A stretch of DNA of 64,000 nt from Arthrobacter oryzae (GCF_030812315.1 NZ_JAUSSM010000002.1:558001-622000), one strand, 5' to 3'; positions 36,830-45,716 are shown, numbered from the stretch's first letter. Notes: a model not told the origin generated them from the letters alone. Made by a program: numbers and translations.

Positions 36830-36964
36830 GACCGGCCGCTGCTGCTGCCAGGTTGCCGGCGGCCGCAATGCGTCCGCCACGGGCCATACTATCCAAGCCG
36901 CGGCCGGCAGTTTCCACAATGGGGAGCCCTCCCCATGGCGGCCGGGCGGGACTATCCTGATGGG

Positions 36965-37168
36965 ATGATCCAGCTTCCAGCCAGTTACCAGGAGTATCTC
37001 GCCGGCAAGAGCGAGAGTTTCATCAACACCGTCCGGCCGATCCTCATGCAGTCGGCGGCCGAAAAGTTGCACGGCGTCAGGGTTCTTTACAACCCCGGCC
37101 CCACCGGCCACCAGGCGCACCTGGACGACACGATCCCGTTCGGAACTGTGGTCGAAGACATCGACTGA
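36965..37168 (+). CDS. Small hypothetical protein, 67 aa
   Basis: From ATG 36965, behind GATGGG. MIQLPASYQEYLAGKSESFINTVRPI, then LHGVRVLYNPGPTGHQAHLDDTIPFGTVVEDID. It has no membrane segment and looks like a compact cytosolic domain of a type common in Arthrobacter. I do not recognise a family. It lies divergently from the MoxR gene and converges with the sugar permease with 6 bp between the stops, which leaves no room for a separate terminator. Confidence 0.6.
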   Translation: MIQLPASYQEYLAGKSESFINTVRPILMQSAAEKLHGVRVLYNPGPTGHQAHLDDTIPFGTVVEDID

Positions 37169-37174
37169 GCGGCC

Positions 37175-38050
37175 TCAGCCCTTCATCGCCCCGGACAGCG
37201 CAAACGATCCGGCGGACCCGCGCGCCACCAGTACGTACAGGACCAGGACGGGAACCGAATAGAGGACGGAGAATGCGGCCAGCTGGCCGTAGGCGATGGC
37301 CCCGTGTTGTCCGAAGAAGCTGAAGATCGAAACGGACGCGGGCTGCTTGGACGGGGACAGCAAAAGCACGAAGGGTACGAAGAAGTTGCCCCAGGTCTGG
37401 ATGAACACAAAGATGAACACCACTCCCAGGCCCTGGCGCATCAGCGGCAGCACCACCGTGCGCAGCGCCGTAAGCCCGGAAGCGCCATCCACCCAGGCGG
37501 CTTCCTCCAGCGAAACGGGCACTGCATCCATGAAATTCTTGGTCATCCAGATGGCCATAGGCAGGGCGGTTGCCGCTAGGAACAGGACCGTGGCCGGCAT
37601 GGAATCGAGCAGCCGCAGCTGGACGAACAGGCCATAGACGGGCACCATGATGGCAGTCACCGGCAGGCACGTGCCGCACAGGATCGAATAGAGGAACGGC
37701 CTGTTGAACCTGGACTGGAAACGGGACAGCGGGTAGGCGGCCAGCACTGCTGCCACCAGGGTAACCGTCGCCGTCCCGCCTGAGAGCAGCAGGCTGTTCC
37801 AGAGTGGAATGATCAGCAGCTCCGGAGTGAGCACGGCCGCAAAGTTGGTGAGCGAGGCACTGGCCGGCAGCTGCGTCTGGTACCCGGCCTTGGTGTCCAG
37901 CGAGGCGAAAACCAGCCAGAGCAGCGGCAGCACGAAACAGGCACCGATGAGCAGCAGGGCCGCGTCCGCCGGAGCCCGGGCCGAGCGCCGCGCCGGTGAG
38001 GTCACTCCCCCGTGCGTTGCCCGCCGGGCGGCACGTTCCGCCGTCGTCAT
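37175..38050 (-). CDS. Carbohydrate ABC transporter permease (MalG-like)
   Basis: 291 aa from ATG 38050, an ATGA overlap with the upstream permease. Six membrane segments (LLLIGACFVLPLLWLVFASL first) and the EAA-loop motif PVSLEEAAWVDGASGLTALRTVVLPLM, used to dock the ATPase, identify a CUT1-type permease. WNSLLLSGGTATVTLVAAVLAAYPLSRFQ is also typical. No ATPase gene is present in the operon, so a shared one (MsiK-like) elsewhere is likely, as in many actinobacteria. Sugar not known. Confidence 0.92.
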   Translation of the reverse strand: MTTAERAARRATHGGVTSPARRSARAPADAALLLIGACFVLPLLWLVFASLDTKAGYQTQLPASASLTNFAAVLTPELLIIPLWNSLLLSGGTATVTLVAAVLAAYPLSRFQSRFNRPFLYSILCGTCLPVTAIMVPVYGLFVQLRLLDSMPATVLFLAATALPMAIWMTKNFMDAVPVSLEEAAWVDGASGLTALRTVVLPLMRQGLGVVFIFVFIQTWGNFFVPFVLLLSPSKQPASVSIFSFFGQHGAIAYGQLAAFSVLYSVPVLVLYVLVARGSAGSFALSGAMKG

Positions 38051-38928
38051 CGCCTGTCCCCCTTTAGCAGCCGGACGTAGGCGATCCCGAACACCAGGCC
38101 AAGGACAATGAGCACTGAGGCGATGGCCGTGCCGTAGCCGATGTCGCCGAACTTGAAGGCTTCCTGGTAGGCCAGGACCGGCAAAGTGGTGCTGGCGTTG
38201 GACGGTCCGCCCGCAGTCATCACCCAGATCAGCGTGAAGACCGCCAGGGTCTGCAGGGTGACGAGCATCAGGTTGGTGGCGATACTGGACCTGATCAGCG
38301 GCAGGGTGATGAACACCAGGCGCTGCCAGCCCGCAGCACCGTCCATGAGCGCGGCCTCGGAGATGTCGCGGGGCACGTCGGCGAGGGCTGCCCGGTACAC
38401 CAGCATGGAGAACGCGGTGCCGCGCCAGGTGTTGGCCAGCACCACGGCCACCATAGGGAACGCATACAGCCAGTCGGCACCGGCCAGGCCTGCACCGCCG
38501 AGCAGCTGGTTCAGTGTCCCGTCGTTGCTGAAATACGCGTAGGCGGCAAAGGCCGCAACAATCTCGGGAAGCACCCATGCCGCCACCACGGCCGTTCCCA
38601 CGAGGGTTGACACAGACTTCCGGGCGCGGGTCATCAGTCCGGCAATGAGAAGTCCCAGCAGGTTCTGGCCCACGATCGCGGACGCGACGACAAAAACCAT
38701 CGTCAGGACCACCGAGGCGGGGAACGCGGCGTCGCTGAGCAGGCGGCTGTAGTTATCGAGGCCGGTCCAGGCCGGGTTCCTGGCGTTGCGCCCGGTCAGG
38801 GCTGCGTTGGTGAAGGACGCGTGGAAGGACCACAGGACGGGTGCCGCCAGGAAAAGGAGCATCAGCAGGACAGACGGCACGACCGGCAGCAGCCGAAGCT
38901 GCTGCCGGACGGACTTTCGTGCAACCAT
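38047..38928 (-). CDS. Carbohydrate ABC transporter permease (MalF-like)
   Basis: 293 aa, six membrane segments (LPVVPSVLLMLLFLAAPVLWSFHASF begins). The docking motif VPRDISEAALMDGAAGWQRLVFITLPLI (EAA loop) is intact. Starts 3 bp after the binding-protein gene stop and overlaps the second permease. Works as a heterodimer with it in the cytoplasmic membrane to import a sugar or oligosaccharide. Confidence 0.92.
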   Translation of the reverse strand: MVARKSVRQQLRLLPVVPSVLLMLLFLAAPVLWSFHASFTNAALTGRNARNPAWTGLDNYSRLLSDAAFPASVVLTMVFVVASAIVGQNLLGLLIAGLMTRARKSVSTLVGTAVVAAWVLPEIVAAFAAYAYFSNDGTLNQLLGGAGLAGADWLYAFPMVAVVLANTWRGTAFSMLVYRAALADVPRDISEAALMDGAAGWQRLVFITLPLIRSSIATNLMLVTLQTLAVFTLIWVMTAGGPSNASTTLPVLAYQEAFKFGDIGYGTAIASVLIVLGLVFGIAYVRLLKGDRR

Positions 38929-38931
38929 CCG

Positions 38932-40317
38932 CTACTTCTGCAGGACCTTGGCGTCACCCACCTGGTCCCTGACTGTTTTGTCGTACTGCTCGGCCGCTTC
39001 CTGCGGTGAGAGGGCGCCGGTGATCACGGCTTCGGTGGCGACCTGCACCGCGGCGGAGATCCGTGGATAGTCGGCGGTGGCAGGCCGGTAGTGAGTGACG
39101 GAGACCAGCTCTGACACGTCCTTCACGAACGGGTTGGCCGCCAGGTAGTCGGGTTCGGAGGCCACGTCCGTGCGGACGGCGATCTGGGAACTGGCCACGG
39201 TGAAGGACAGGGAGTTCTTCTTGTTCAGGGCCTCGGTGAGGAACTTGAACGCCAGGTCCGGATTCTTAGAGTCCGCACCGACGGCCAGGGTCCAGCCGCC
39301 GGACATGCTGACGCCGCCCGGTTCCTGGCCACGCTGCGTGGGGAACCTTGCAACACCCATGTCCTCCGTGTAGCCGGCCCACTCGTAGCTGCCGCCCTTC
39401 TGCCAGAACGACGGCGTGTAGGACCCTTCAACAGTGGCCCCCATTTTGCCCTGCGGCAGCCATTCGCCGAAGACCTTCTTCCAGACGTTGGCATCAAGCG
39501 CCTCGGCCGGCGTGACAGCCAGTTTCTCGTCGTAGAGGGTTTTCAGGAACGCCAGCGAATCCGTGAACCCCTGCGAGCCGACAACCCATTTCTTCTCCTG
39601 CTGGTCGTACAGTTCCGAATCGGTGCCGTAGAGCAGTTCGTAGAAGCTCTGCATCACGGTGCCTTCACCGGTTGCTTTGCCGGCGTACATGTTGAACGGG
39701 ACGACTTCCGGGTCCGCGGCCTTCATTTTGCGTGCGGCATCGAGGATGTCGTCCCAGGTCCGGGGCTGCCACGGAACGGCAATGCCGGCCTTCTGCAGGA
39801 CCTTCTTGTTGTACCAGATGGCACGGGTGTCAGTTCCGAGGGGCACCGCGTAGATGCCGCCGTCGTCTCCGGTGCCGGCAGCCTTGGCGGCCTCGTTGAA
39901 GGACTTCCAGTCGTCCCATTTCTCAAGGTAGCTGTCCAGTTTCAGGAGGTATCCGGCGTCGACGTCCGACCTCACTTTGAACGTGTCCTCGTAAAAGACG
40001 TCAGGGGCCGTCTCTGCCGACCTCAGGGCCAGCGCAAGCTTGGTGCCGTAGTCGTCGTCATTGGCCTCGATGGGCTGCAGTTCCACGGTGGTGCCTTGGT
40101 TCGCAGCTTCGAAGTCCCTCTTGGCGTCCTTGAACAAGGTGTCGAGGGCGGAAAACGAATCGGTCTTTTGGTAGACGATCTTCAGGGTCCGGTTTTCGGC
40201 GGCCGGCTGTTCCGCGGAACAGGCGGCTGTTGCCAGCAGACCTACCGCGGACAACACGGCGACAAGTAGTCTGGCAGGGTGGAATTTGGCAGGTAGTAAT
40301 TTGGCAGGGCGGTGCAT
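38932..40317 (-). CDS. Sugar ABC transporter substrate-binding lipoprotein
   Basis: 461 aa. A basic N-terminus with a repeated PAKLLPAKFHPARLL phrase precedes a hydrophobic stretch and lipobox TAAC (Cys about 33), so it is a lipid-anchored exported protein. The body is the SBP_bac_1 fold: DTRAIWYNKKVLQKAGIAVPWQPRTWDDILDAARKMKAADPEVVPFNMY is the typical central block, and GGWTLAVGADSKNPDLAFKFLTEAL the hinge region. Trp-rich loops near residues 170-200 suggest stacking on sugar rings. The ROK gene upstream on the same strand likely controls it. Sugar unknown. Confidence 0.92.
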   Translation of the reverse strand: MHRPAKLLPAKFHPARLLVAVLSAVGLLATAACSAEQPAAENRTLKIVYQKTDSFSALDTLFKDAKRDFEAANQGTTVELQPIEANDDDYGTKLALALRSAETAPDVFYEDTFKVRSDVDAGYLLKLDSYLEKWDDWKSFNEAAKAAGTGDDGGIYAVPLGTDTRAIWYNKKVLQKAGIAVPWQPRTWDDILDAARKMKAADPEVVPFNMYAGKATGEGTVMQSFYELLYGTDSELYDQQEKKWVVGSQGFTDSLAFLKTLYDEKLAVTPAEALDANVWKKVFGEWLPQGKMGATVEGSYTPSFWQKGGSYEWAGYTEDMGVARFPTQRGQEPGGVSMSGGWTLAVGADSKNPDLAFKFLTEALNKKNSLSFTVASSQIAVRTDVASEPDYLAANPFVKDVSELVSVTHYRPATADYPRISAAVQVATEAVITGALSPQEAAEQYDKTVRDQVGDAKVLQK

Positions 40318-40371
40318 GACGCTCCAATCTTCGAGCGGCTGCAGCCCCCAATAACCTCCAGCTGGCCCCAG

Positions 40372-40400
40372 CCTTTAGCCGATATGCAATTTCAGGTTAA
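40372..40400 (-). promoter_or_regulatory. Possible internal promoter before the sugar-binding-protein gene
   Basis: Minus strand TTAACC (40400-40395), 17-bp spacer, TAAAGG (40377-40372), in the 117-bp gap between the ROK gene and the binding-protein gene. This would let the transporter be switched apart from its regulator. Confidence 0.35.
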
Positions 40401-40434
40401 TGCTGCCCACTGGCACCGCAGCTCCGGCCAGGCC

Positions 40435-41688
40435 TTAGCCTTCCAGCAGCAGCCGCTGTGCGCGCGGGGCCAAGGTATGCTCGAGCACCAGGCAGGCCGC
40501 GCCAATGGCTCCTACGTCCTCTCCAACGCCGGTGCCGACAACCTCGACGCCGTGGATCTGGCGGGCCGCGCTGTTCTCCGCCAGCAACTGCGGAACACGG
40601 TCCAGGTACCTCTGCGAGAGGAGCGTCCAGAACGGGCCGCCGAACACCACCCTCTCGACGTCGAGGGTGTTGGTGACGACGGCGACTGCCCGGGCTACGA
40701 GGACGGCGGACTGATCAATGATCTCCCCGGCCTTGCTGTTGCCGGCTTCGGCTGCCTCACACAGTTTCGCGAAGCTCTCCTGGACCGCCGGAGCGCCCGA
40801 AGGGTGGCGTTCAATGTCCAGGACTCCGGCGGCTTCGGCCTGCGCCACCAGGACCTGCGGAATGCAGGAAGACTTCACGCATCCCTTCAGCCCGCAGTCG
40901 CAGGGCGCACCGTCCGGGTCCACGATGATGTGCCCGATTTCGCCGGCGTTCCCGGACGTGCCGCGCACCACTTCGTCGTTCAGGACGATGCCGCAGCCAA
41001 TGCCGGTGCCCATGTACATGAAGACAAAGCTGCCGGAGCCGCTGGGGCCGCCTGCCCAGGTTTCGGCGACGGCGGCGCTGGTGACGTCTTTGTCCACCAG
41101 GGTGGACAGGCCGGTAGCCTCCGCCAATGCGTCGCGCAGCGGCACACGGTCCCAGCCGAGCAACAGCGGCGGATCCACCACCGTGCCCTCTTCCAGGTTG
41201 ATGGGGCCCGGGGCAGCCACGCCCAGCCCGGCAATCTTGTCCGGATCGACGCCGGAGGCGGCCACAAGGTCCTTGATCTCGGCGGCAACGGTGGCGATGA
41301 CCCCGTCGGGGTCGCTGGCACCGGGAGTATTGATCCGGGAGTGCCTGACCACGGCCCCCACGAGGTCCAGCACCACGAAGGTAGTGACGGCGGGATCGAG
41401 GTGCACGCCTACGGCATACATTCCGGCAGGATTCAGCCTGAGGATGGTGCGGGGCTTGCCCGGCCCGCTCCCTTCCTTCCCGGCTTCGACAATAAGGTTT
41501 TGGTCGAGCAGGCGCCGTGAGATGTTGGAAATCGTCTGCGGGGAAAGCCCGACGATCTGGGCAAGTTCCACGCGGCTGAGGCCACCTGAGGAGCGCCGGA
41601 TGGCGTCCAGGATCACCGTGAGATTGAAGTCCCCCATACGGGGCAAATTTGTTCCGCGCCTCGGCGATGGCGTGCGGATCTCAGTCAC
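40435..41688 (-). CDS. ROK-family transcriptional regulator
   Basis: 417 aa from GTG 41688. That start is favoured by TTTAGGGGAATCC directly before it; the in-frame start at 41718 has no such site. The N-terminal winged helix is DFNLTVILDAIRRSSGGLSRVELAQIVGLSPQTISNISRRLLDQNLI. The ROK domain follows, with GVHLDPAVTTFVVLDLVG, the sugar and ATP site VAAPGPINLEEGTVV, and the zinc site GHIIVDPDGAPCDCGLKGCV (Cys-x-Cys-x-x-x-x-Cys). It is likely a sugar-sensing repressor of the downstream ABC operon on the same strand. Confidence 0.92.
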   Translation of the reverse strand: MTEIRTPSPRRGTNLPRMGDFNLTVILDAIRRSSGGLSRVELAQIVGLSPQTISNISRRLLDQNLIVEAGKEGSGPGKPRTILRLNPAGMYAVGVHLDPAVTTFVVLDLVGAVVRHSRINTPGASDPDGVIATVAAEIKDLVAASGVDPDKIAGLGVAAPGPINLEEGTVVDPPLLLGWDRVPLRDALAEATGLSTLVDKDVTSAAVAETWAGGPSGSGSFVFMYMGTGIGCGIVLNDEVVRGTSGNAGEIGHIIVDPDGAPCDCGLKGCVKSSCIPQVLVAQAEAAGVLDIERHPSGAPAVQESFAKLCEAAEAGNSKAGEIIDQSAVLVARAVAVVTNTLDVERVVFGGPFWTLLSQRYLDRVPQLLAENSAARQIHGVEVVGTGVGEDVGAIGAACLVLEHTLAPRAQRLLLEG

Positions 41689-41842
41689 GGATTCCCCTAA
41701 ACTTCTTCGGTTATGCACTACTGATGCTTGAATCGTACGTTACCTGCGGGCGTGGCGGTACGCTCACACGCTGACTTATGGCAGGGCGGTTTCCCTGCCG
41801 TGGCGGCCCTTCAGCCGGCCCGTCATCCCCGCGCCGGCGGCG

Positions 41843-42985
41843 TTACGGGTGCGGGGCGCGTGCGGTGCTGACCGCAACGGTGAACTTGGCGTTCCGGCCC
41901 GCTACGCGGGTGGGACCGACGAACCGTTCCAGGGCCGGCAGATACTGCAGGTGGCTGTTATACACGGTCCAGAGTTCCCCGCCCGGTGCCAGTACCCTTC
42001 CGGCGGCACGGAACATCTTGAGCCCCGCCCCGGCATGGACGCTGGCGCCCAGGTGAAAGGGCGGATTCAACAGAATGAGCCCGGCACTTCCTTCGGGAAG
42101 CGAATCCATGGCGTCGTCCTGGAGAACAGTGATCTGCCCCGCCAGTCCGTTGGCCTCGGACGTTGCCCGGGCAGAGTCGACGGCGGCGGCCGACTGGTCT
42201 GTCGCTGTGACTTTGGAGCCCGGATGGCTTCTGGCATACATGGCGGCCAAAATGCCGGTCCCGCAGCCCAAATCCACCACGTTCTCGGCCGACGGCATGT
42301 CGGGCAGGAACCTCAGCAGGAACCTTGTCCCGATATCGAGCTTGGTGCCGGCGAACACCGCACCGCGTGCACAGACCGTCAGGTCCAGTTCACCGTTGGG
42401 GTCAGCGACGGGAAACGGCGGCGGTCCGGTCACGGGCAGCGGGTCCCGGGCTATGAGCACCCTGGATTTCTGCCGGGCCAGCTGCGGCTGTACATCGTTG
42501 AAGTGGCGTAGCAGGACGGAGTTCATGCCCAGGCTCATGTGCTTGATCCGGCCGCCGGCCAGCAGGACCGCGTTTGGTGCCGCGAAGCGGGCCACGGAGT
42601 CGGCCACTTCCTCCAGCTCCGCGAGCGTTTTGGGCAGCTGGAGCAACACGACGTCGGCGCCGTCGAACAGGGCTGCGCCGAGCGGCAGCTGGTCAAAACC
42701 GGCGTCGACGTTGAGGGCCGCGGCATTGTTCCGGAGGGCCCGCTCCCCCGTGATGAGGTCCTGGTGGACCCGCACGTTCCTGACGCCGCAGGCGGCCAGC
42801 GCCCCCAGAGTGAGGGCTCCATAGCGGTCCCCGACCACGGCGATGCGGCTGTCCGGGGTCAGGAGCTCCGCCGCAGTTTCGAGCAGGAGCCTGTCAGTTG
42901 CGTCCCAGGCCTGCAGGTTGGGGGCTTCAACATCCGGGAACCGGCGAAGGCCCAAGAGGACTGATTCCAAGCTGTTGTCCGCCAC
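41843..42985 (-). CDS. RlmG/RsmC-like rRNA guanine-N2 methyltransferase
   Basis: 380 aa with two halves: an inactive N-terminal methyltransferase-like domain (residues about 20-190, IAVVGDRYGALTLGALAACG), and a catalytic C-terminal one with VVDLGCGTGILAAMYARSHPGSKVTATDQS and NPPFHLGASVH. NPPFH is the N2-guanine methyltransferase motif. The arrangement is that of RsmC and RlmG, which modify G residues in 16S or 23S rRNA. I cannot say which. No near neighbours in its pathway; start ATG 42985. Confidence 0.85.
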   Translation of the reverse strand: MADNSLESVLLGLRRFPDVEAPNLQAWDATDRLLLETAAELLTPDSRIAVVGDRYGALTLGALAACGVRNVRVHQDLITGERALRNNAAALNVDAGFDQLPLGAALFDGADVVLLQLPKTLAELEEVADSVARFAAPNAVLLAGGRIKHMSLGMNSVLLRHFNDVQPQLARQKSRVLIARDPLPVTGPPPFPVADPNGELDLTVCARGAVFAGTKLDIGTRFLLRFLPDMPSAENVVDLGCGTGILAAMYARSHPGSKVTATDQSAAAVDSARATSEANGLAGQITVLQDDAMDSLPEGSAGLILLNPPFHLGASVHAGAGLKMFRAAGRVLAPGGELWTVYNSHLQYLPALERFVGPTRVAGRNAKFTVAVSTARAPHP

Positions 42986-43064
42986 GTGCTAGCTGCCGCC
43001 TTCTCTGTCCATCGTCGATCCGCTGCCGGGAAGATTCACCGGGGCGAAAAGCTACCCAGTAAAC

Positions 43065-44234
43065 CTACCGCGAAACGGCCCGGTCCGCGGTCGGCGGCAC
43101 CGCTTCCGGGGCTGGCCTACCCAGCATCCCCAGGACGCCGGCCACGGCCGCCCGACCGGCACGGTTGGCGCCGATAGTGGACGCCGACGGCCCGTAGCCG
43201 ACCAGGTGAACGCGTTCCTCTGCTGCCACCTGCGTGCCGTCCATCGCGATTCCGCCGCCGGGGCCGCGAAGGTGCAGCGGGGCCAGGTGTTCCAGCTCGG
43301 CCCGGAATCCGGTGGCCCAAAGAATGACGTCGGCTGCCAGGAAGCTCCCGTCGGCCAGCCGGACTCCATGGGGTTCGATGGTGGTAAACATCGCGTGCCG
43401 GTCCAGGGCGCCGCGCGCCGCTGCGGCCCGCAGGGAGGGGGTCCAGATCAGTCCGGTCACGGAAACCACGCTCTGCGGAGCAAGCCCCTGCCGGACCCGC
43501 TCTTCTACGAGGGCGACGGCGTCGTGTCCCGCCTTCTGGTCAAAGCCGGCGTCGCGCCATATCGGCTCCCGGCGGGTGAACCAGGTTGTGGAGGTCACCT
43601 GGGATATTTCGTCCAGCAGGCCGACGGCGGAAATACCTCCGCCCACCACAATCACGTGCTGCCCGCGGAAGTCCTCGGCATCCACGTAGTCGGCCACATG
43701 CAGCTGCCTCCCCCGGAATGTGGACTGGCCGGGGTAGATGGGCCAGAACGGCCTCGTCCAGGTGCCGGTGGCGTTGATGACTGCCCGTGCCGACCAACTG
43801 CCGGCCGAGGTTTCGATCCTTAGCCGCCCGGACGGGTGGTTGTCCTCGCGGGATACGGAGCGGACTTTCACGGGCCGCAGGATGTTCAGCCCGAGTCCGT
43901 CCTCGTAGTCCCCGAAATAGCGGGAGAGAAACCCGGAACTGGGCTCAGCCGGGTCAACGTCCGGTTTGGGAATGCCTGGCAGGTCGCTGATCCCGTTTAC
44001 GGTGGCCATCCGGAGGCTCTGCCAGCGGTGTCGCCACGCTCCGCCGGGTCCGGCTTCGGCGTCCAGCACAACATACGAACGGGGCGATTCCTCCGGGGCG
44101 GGAACCGCGTTGGCCGGGGCGGGAACCGCGTTGGCCGGGGCGGGAAAATTGGCTGGGGCGGGAGCAGGGACGAAGCCACGCCGCTGCAGGTGGTAGGCAG
44201 CCGACAGGCCGGCCTGTCCTGCGCCGATCACCAC
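43065..44234 (-). CDS. Flavin-containing monooxygenase-like NAD(P)/FAD oxidoreductase
   Basis: 389 aa. The start is GTG 44234, leaving only MVIGAGQAGLSAAYHL before the FAD loop; no better upstream start is visible, although the frame stays open for about 57 bp. Motifs: PGGAWRHRWQSLRM, the second Rossmann GQHVIVVGGGISAVGLLDEI for NADPH, and VILWATGFRAELEHLAPL, close to the FMO signature. A Pro/Ala repeat insert (PAPAN units) between the FAD helix and the second strand is unusual (see repeat). Substrate unknown; fits CzcO-type enzymes. 56 bp downstream of the yjdM-like gene on the same strand. Confidence 0.85.
   Translation of the reverse strand: MVIGAGQAGLSAAYHLQRRGFVPAPAPANFPAPANAVPAPANAVPAPEESPRSYVVLDAEAGPGGAWRHRWQSLRMATVNGISDLPGIPKPDVDPAEPSSGFLSRYFGDYEDGLGLNILRPVKVRSVSREDNHPSGRLRIETSAGSWSARAVINATGTWTRPFWPIYPGQSTFRGRQLHVADYVDAEDFRGQHVIVVGGGISAVGLLDEISQVTSTTWFTRREPIWRDAGFDQKAGHDAVALVEERVRQGLAPQSVVSVTGLIWTPSLRAAAARGALDRHAMFTTIEPHGVRLADGSFLAADVILWATGFRAELEHLAPLHLRGPGGGIAMDGTQVAAEERVHLVGYGPSASTIGANRAGRAAVAGVLGMLGRPAPEAVPPTADRAVSR
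44095..44160 (-). repeat. 21-bp repeats encoding PAPANAV in the flavin oxidoreductase
   Basis: Two exact 21-bp copies (44095-44115 and 44116-44136), then degenerate copies to about 44160. They encode PAPANAVPAPANAVPAP-type sequence between the FAD-binding helix and the second strand. This is a repeat expansion inside an otherwise ordinary Rossmann fold. Confidence 0.85.
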
Positions 44235-44290
44235 AACATCCGCGATCTGAAGTTCCGTTGCCTCGGGGTCAGCGATTTCCGGTACCCGCC

Positions 44291-44644
44291 CTAGACCTTC
44301 TTGACCACGCTGGATTTGAGTTGCATGGGACCAACGCCGTCCACTTTGCAGTCGATGTCATGGTCTCCGACGCCATCCCTGAGCCGGATGCCGCGGACTT
44401 TCGTCCCCACTTTGATAACTGTGGAGCTTCCCTTGATTTTGAGGTCCTTGATCACAGTCACCGTGTCACCGTCGGCAAGCACATTGCCCACTGCGTCCTT
44501 GATCACAGATTCCGCCGTTGCTGCAGGTTCCGCGGCCTCGGCTGACCACTCGTGGGCGCACTCAGGGCACACCAGCAGCGCACCCATCTCATACGTGTAC
44601 TCGCAGGAGCATTCAGGGCAAGGGGGAAGGGCGGCGTCGTTCAC
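44291..44644 (-). CDS. Zinc ribbon domain protein YjdM (PhnA-like)
   Basis: 117 aa. The N-terminal zinc ribbon [25 protein letters not shown] is followed by an SH3-like C-terminal domain [60 protein letters not shown]. The family was named PhnA but is not the phosphonoacetate hydrolase; its function is unknown. Starts at ATG 44644. It ends 56 bp before the flavin oxidoreductase start. Confidence 0.9.
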   Translation of the reverse strand: MNDAALPPCPECSCEYTYEMGALLVCPECAHEWSAEAAEPAATAESVIKDAVGNVLADGDTVTVIKDLKIKGSSTVIKVGTKVRGIRLRDGVGDHDIDCKVDGVGPMQLKSSVVKKV

Positions 44645-44697
44645 GCTCCCATATTAGTCGAGCGCACCTCGGCGGGACGCGGAGGCGCTTAAACAAC

Positions 44698-44722
44698 AGA
44701 AGCCGCCCGATCGGGCAGCTTC
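44698..44722 (-). terminator. Terminator of the first tRNA-Ala gene
   Basis: GAAGC and GCTTC arms enclose GCCCGATCGGGC. On the minus strand it is followed by TGTTGTTTAAG. Confidence 0.75.
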
Positions 44723-44736
44723 CGCTGTGAATTTGG

Positions 44737-44809
44737 TGGAGCTGAGGGGACTCGAACCCCTGACCCCCTGCATGCCATGCAGGTGCGCTACCAGCTGCGC
44801 CACAGCCCC
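44737..44809 (-). tRNA. tRNA-Ala(GGC), copy 1
   Basis: 73-nt cloverleaf. The minus strand starts GGGGCTGTGGCGCAGC, the anticodon stem is CCTGC/GCAGG with loop ATGGCAT (anticodon GGC), and the T arm is GGGGTTCGAGTCCCC. Acceptor GGGGCTG pairs with CAGCTCC. The gene is followed by CCA at 44734-44736, so CCA is encoded. Copy 2 is identical over the tRNA body. Confidence 0.97.
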
Positions 44810-44853
44810 AAACTCTTGATCCTTTCGGAGTGACCTCCGTAAGCAACTTGATT

Positions 44854-44883
44854 ATCTTAAACCACAATCGTGTAAGACGCCAA
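44854..44883 (-). promoter_or_regulatory. Promoter of tRNA-Ala copy 1
   Basis: Minus strand TTGGCG (44883-44878), 18-bp spacer, TAAGAT (44859-44854). The sister gene has the same -10 and spacing, with TTGGAA. Confidence 0.6.
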
Positions 44884-44955
44884 TCCGGCGGAGGCGTTCG
44901 GCGGACGCCCGCAATACTCACCGTCGGCGCCGGCACGAGAGAGCGTAAATAACAA

Positions 44956-44993
44956 AATGGCCCGCCGGAATCTGTCGATTCCGGCGGGCCATT
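44956..44993 (-). terminator. Terminator of the second tRNA-Ala gene
   Basis: Perfect 17-bp stem (arms around AATGGCCCGCCGGAATC and its complement) with loop TGTC, starting 3 bp beyond the tRNA end. On the minus strand it is followed by TTTGTTATTTACG. Confidence 0.9.
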
Positions 44994-44996
44994 CGG

Positions 44997-45069
44997 TGGA
45001 GCTGAGGGGACTCGAACCCCTGACCCCCTGCATGCCATGCAGGTGCGCTACCAGCTGCGCCACAGCCCC
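44997..45069 (-). tRNA. tRNA-Ala(GGC), copy 2
   Basis: Same 73-nt sequence as copy 1, anticodon GGC. After the discriminator A the minus-strand DNA reads CCG, so the final A of CCA is not encoded and must be added by CCA-adding enzyme, unlike copy 1. Confidence 0.97.
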
Positions 45070-45149
45070 GAATTTTCATTGCTCCGGCACCTTCAGCTTT
45101 CACTGTCGGGCCCGGCTCTCCGTCCGGATCTCTCCGAAGCAACTCAAAT

Positions 45150-45179
45150 ATCTTAGAACAGCCGTTCCGAAAATTCCAA
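45150..45179 (-). promoter_or_regulatory. Promoter of tRNA-Ala copy 2
   Basis: Minus strand TTGGAA (45179-45174), 18-bp spacer, TAAGAT (45155-45150). Same layout as copy 1. Confidence 0.6.
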
Positions 45180-45209
45180 ATCGGGCATATTCGGGCGGCA
45201 GCTTCCGGC

Positions 45210-45611
45210 TTACTCGCTGTCTGAGGAAACAGCAGCCTTGGCCGAAGTGTCGTCGCCGAGCTGGAGGTCCACGACGGGGCAGTCCTTCCACAGTCGCTCA
45301 AGGGCGTAGAACACGCGGTCTTCCTCGTGCTGGACGTGGATGACGACGTCGGAGTAATCCAGCAGGACCCAGCGTCCGCCGGAGCGGCCCTCACGGCGAA
45401 CAGGACGGAGGTCCTGCTTGCCCAGCTCCTCTTCGATGCCGTCAACGATGGCGTTGACCTGGCGCTCACTGGGCGCCGAGGCGATCAGGAAAACGTCGGC
45501 CAGGGCAAGCCGCTCGCTGACGTCCAGGGCAACAATGTCCTGGGCGATTTTTTCCGCAGCAGCGCGCGCTGCTACGCGGGCTGTGGCGATGGATGTTTCG
45601 GTTGCAGTCAC
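45210..45611 (-). CDS. rsfS: Ribosomal silencing factor
   Basis: 133 aa RsfS/Iojap. It binds ribosomal protein uL14 and blocks joining of the subunits when nutrients are short. Motifs: AEKIAQDIVALDVSERLALADVFLIASAPSERQVNAIVDGIEEEL and GRWVLLDYSDVVIHVQHEEDRVFYALERLW, with the family's WxLLD and V(I/H)VF block. nadD lies upstream with only the proline-rich membrane gene between, matching the common nadD-rsfS pairing. Confidence 0.95.
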   Translation of the reverse strand: MTATETSIATARVAARAAAEKIAQDIVALDVSERLALADVFLIASAPSERQVNAIVDGIEEELGKQDLRPVRREGRSGGRWVLLDYSDVVIHVQHEEDRVFYALERLWKDCPVVDLQLGDDTSAKAAVSSDSE

Positions 45612-45716
45612 GGGACTCCTTGTAGTGGTTTAAAGCTATGTATGTTCCGACGCCAGGGGTGTCTGCCTCAAAGTGAGGGGAGAACAGCAGCGTTGGCGGC
45701 GCGCCGGAACGTTGAA

